Source: Sphingobacterium spiritivorum
Lineage (GTDB): Bacteria; Bacteroidota; Bacteroidia; Sphingobacteriales; Sphingobacteriaceae
Assembly (NCBI RefSeq): GCF_016724845.1
Contig: NZ_CP068082.1
Location: 2,542,001 to 2,606,000 of the forward strand
Reading direction: 5' to 3'
Length of the DNA: 64,000 nucleotides
Shown: positions 62,520-64,000 of the stretch, one piece after another
How positions within the stretch are numbered: the stretch's first letter is position 1
Layout of the letters: the number at the start of each line of letters is the position of its first letter
Made by a program: the position numbers and the translations under genes
The notes under the pieces: model-generated
The model's database searches: none
Told to the model about the DNA's origin: nothing
The model's input: the letters and a program-made list of their open reading frames with translations, nothing else

Positions 62520-63921
62520 ATTTCTTTTTCAAAGTTTTACCCTTCACGCTGTTTTTATGCAGAGCTTCATTATTCAGGGCTTCTTTTACGCGATTCTCAA
62601 AAGCGGAAAAATCCGTAAGCGGAGGTTGGGTAGCTAAAGGAATTTCATTTGCAGTCTTGACTGTCGGGGTATATCCTCCGCTCGACATATAGAAATAATT
62701 GGGATTACGCGGAGATACTCCCTGTTCGTAATCGACCCTTTGACCTTCCTTACCATCCGTATTACTGAAACGGACTTTATTAAAATTGATCCACTTACCT
62801 GATTCATTCTCCTTGCCCCAGGCATTGAAGTAATCTGCTTCACGGCGAAACTGACCATTCGGATATCCATAATTTTCTAAAAAGGAATGAAAGCCGTTAA
62901 AATATCTGTTTTCTTTTGGAGCACGCCAGGAGGCGATATAATTCCATTTCTGCTGAGAAGCAAGTTTATACCATGCGGATAAGATCACAGAGTTGTTTTC
63001 CTGAGGCAGTACATTCATTAGAAAGGCTACAGTTTCCCCGGTTTTCCAGTTTGCAGATTTGACGTAAGATTGTCCTCCTGTCCCTTCGCCACCGAATGAA
63101 TTGACTGTAGTAGCTTCTGACCGGTCCACCAGAGATACATAATCCTGTTGGGTAGTTGTCGCATCGTGTTCCGCATCTTTGCTGTCCCATACTGAAAACA
63201 ACACTCTTCTTTCTGTTTTGCTATTGGTCTGCATGCCGAGATAACCTCTGTAGAAACCAATAGCCATATAGAAGGTATGCAGCGGATCTGCGCCTTGTGG
63301 TACATTTACTTCTTCATAAAGCCAGTTGTATGACTTCGTTGTGGCCGCTGTTGAGCTAAAGTTGATATGGACGGAAGGTGTGGATTGATAGTCGGTCTGA
63401 TTGACATGTGCATTGTCGGTTGTACTTTTGAAGATCAGGTTATGAATGACTATAGCATTTGAGGGCTCGGATTGAGGAGAAAGCTCATATTTATAATAGC
63501 CGGTTTGATTTATCAGGATACTTCCTGCTGATGTACGGGTTTGTTTTCCTCCCCCTTTAAAGACAATTTGTGTTTGAGACGGTGAGATTTGCAAAGGAGC
63601 ATAGCAAGGGCTCATTTTTAAATTAAACTTCAGATTTTTACCTTTTGCAGTGGTATTGTCGAAGTCCAGATGATAAGCCCCTGCAGTCTGATAAAGATAC
63701 CAGACAATACTGCGGTTTTTGTTTGTCCAGTTCGAAATACTGCCTTTGTCTTCCGGGTAACCTACCGGTACTGATACCCCTGTTTCCTTTTCATCAGGAG
63801 TGTAAGGAACCGCATAGGCTTTGTTTGCGGGAATGATAAATGTTTTTTCCTGTGCATTTAATGTCTCACAAAGGAATATGAACAGCAACAGCGGGCTGAT
63901 CCGAAAAAATTTTAATATCAT
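62518..63921 (-). CDS. DUF3472-domain exported protein (with DUF5077-like N-terminus)
   Basis: A 467-aa exported protein with a signal peptide ending TLNAQ (about residue 23). The first part (about 25-180) is a beta-sandwich with GAYHLDFDNTTAKGKNLKFNL and TGYYKYELSP. The second part (about 190-440) shows SYNWLYEEVNVPQGADPLHTFYMAIGF, RRVLFSVWDSKD, GETVAFLMNVLPQ, ILSAWYKL and FNGFHSFLENYGYPNGQFRREADYFNAW, which I recognise as DUF3472. Such proteins are common in polysaccharide-related loci, but no activity is known. A -7 element TAACTTTG lies 28 bases before the ATG. Confidence 0.88.
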   Translation of the reverse strand: MILKFFRISPLLLFIFLCETLNAQEKTFIIPANKAYAVPYTPDEKETGVSVPVGYPEDKGSISNWTNKNRSIVWYLYQTAGAYHLDFDNTTAKGKNLKFNLKMSPCYAPLQISPSQTQIVFKGGGKQTRTSAGSILINQTGYYKYELSPQSEPSNAIVIHNLIFKSTTDNAHVNQTDYQSTPSVHINFSSTAATTKSYNWLYEEVNVPQGADPLHTFYMAIGFYRGYLGMQTNSKTERRVLFSVWDSKDAEHDATTTQQDYVSLVDRSEATTVNSFGGEGTGGQSYVKSANWKTGETVAFLMNVLPQENNSVILSAWYKLASQQKWNYIASWRAPKENRYFNGFHSFLENYGYPNGQFRREADYFNAWGKENESGKWINFNKVRFSNTDGKEGQRVDYEQGVSPRNPNYFYMSSGGYTPTVKTANEIPLATQPPLTDFSAFENRVKEALNNEALHKNSVKGKTLKKK

Positions 63922-63949
63922 GTTTAGTGATTGGTTATGATGTCAGCAT

Positions 63950-63957
63950 CAAAGTTA
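63950..63957 (-). promoter_or_regulatory. Probable -7 element for the DUF3472 gene
   Basis: Minus-strand TAACTTTG matches TAnnTTTG, 28 bases before the ATG at 63921. The -33 element is unclear. Confidence 0.42.
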
Positions 63958-64000
63958 TTTCTTTTGCTGTATAATAATAAGATTGTGAGTAGGTTGTGCA

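Noticed and set aside
1..64000. CRISPR arrays, tRNA/rRNA genes, insertion sequences, integrases
   Set aside because: No regularly spaced repeats, cloverleaf or CCA-like ends, transposase motifs or terminal inverted repeats with target duplications were seen by reading.

Overview
The window looks like a chromosomal segment of a Bacteroidota bacterium, most likely family Sphingobacteriaceae (Sphingobacterium-like). The reasons are several SusC/SusD pairs, a complete gldK-gldL-gldM-gldN cluster, promoters of the TTTG / TAnnTTTG type, no Shine-Dalgarno-like leaders, and a long Ala/Lys/Glu tail on ribosomal protein S16. No rRNA, tRNA, CRISPR array, insertion sequence or prophage was seen.

Region 1 (1-18.7 kb) is an outer-membrane uptake region. 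It holds three SusC/SusD systems: a left-truncated pair, a pair plus a third lipoprotein gene, and a pair of a different subfamily. No glycoside hydrolase is linked. Between the second and third systems, on the minus strand, lie two astacin-type metallopeptidase lipoproteins. They share a nearly identical 0.9-kb core but have different ends, and an eroded third tail lies beyond them. The two complete susC genes share a promoter and a structured 5' leader.

Region 2 (18.8-32.6 kb) is housekeeping and cell envelope. It has a lipoprotein, an Mrp-type ATPase, a GT51 transglycosylase with a long AsmA-like N-terminal part, hpt, tag, a DUF4271 membrane protein with hemD, the gldKLMN type IX secretion/gliding core, and a JmjC/cupin-type oxygenase.

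Region 3 (32.7-47.2 kb) has an AddAB-type helicase-nuclease pair, rpsP, rimM, a lipoprotein, a SAM-I riboswitch in front of metF, a small beta-barrel protein, glnS, a degenerate oxidoreductase-like exported protein and a beta-carbonic anhydrase.

Region 4 (47.2-64 kb) begins with a SulP transporter, which lies next to the carbonic anhydrase and probably forms a bicarbonate unit with it. A small exported protein, a HerA-like ATPase, a nucleotidyltransferase and a TIGR02117 protein follow. Next is a DUF2975/Xre pair under a clear palindromic operator, then dnaK, a thioredoxin-like protein, an ankyrin lipoprotein, an exported amidohydrolase with an AraC regulator, DUF4822 and MmcQ/YjbR proteins, a PCMD lipoprotein with a beta-barrel partner, and a DUF3472 protein.

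The best candidates for something undescribed are the mosaic astacin array with swapped C-terminal cassettes and a fossil tail, and the conserved susC promoter-leader with a hairpin supported by compensatory changes. The Xre operator and the alternative pairing in the metF riboswitch leader are the next most informative.
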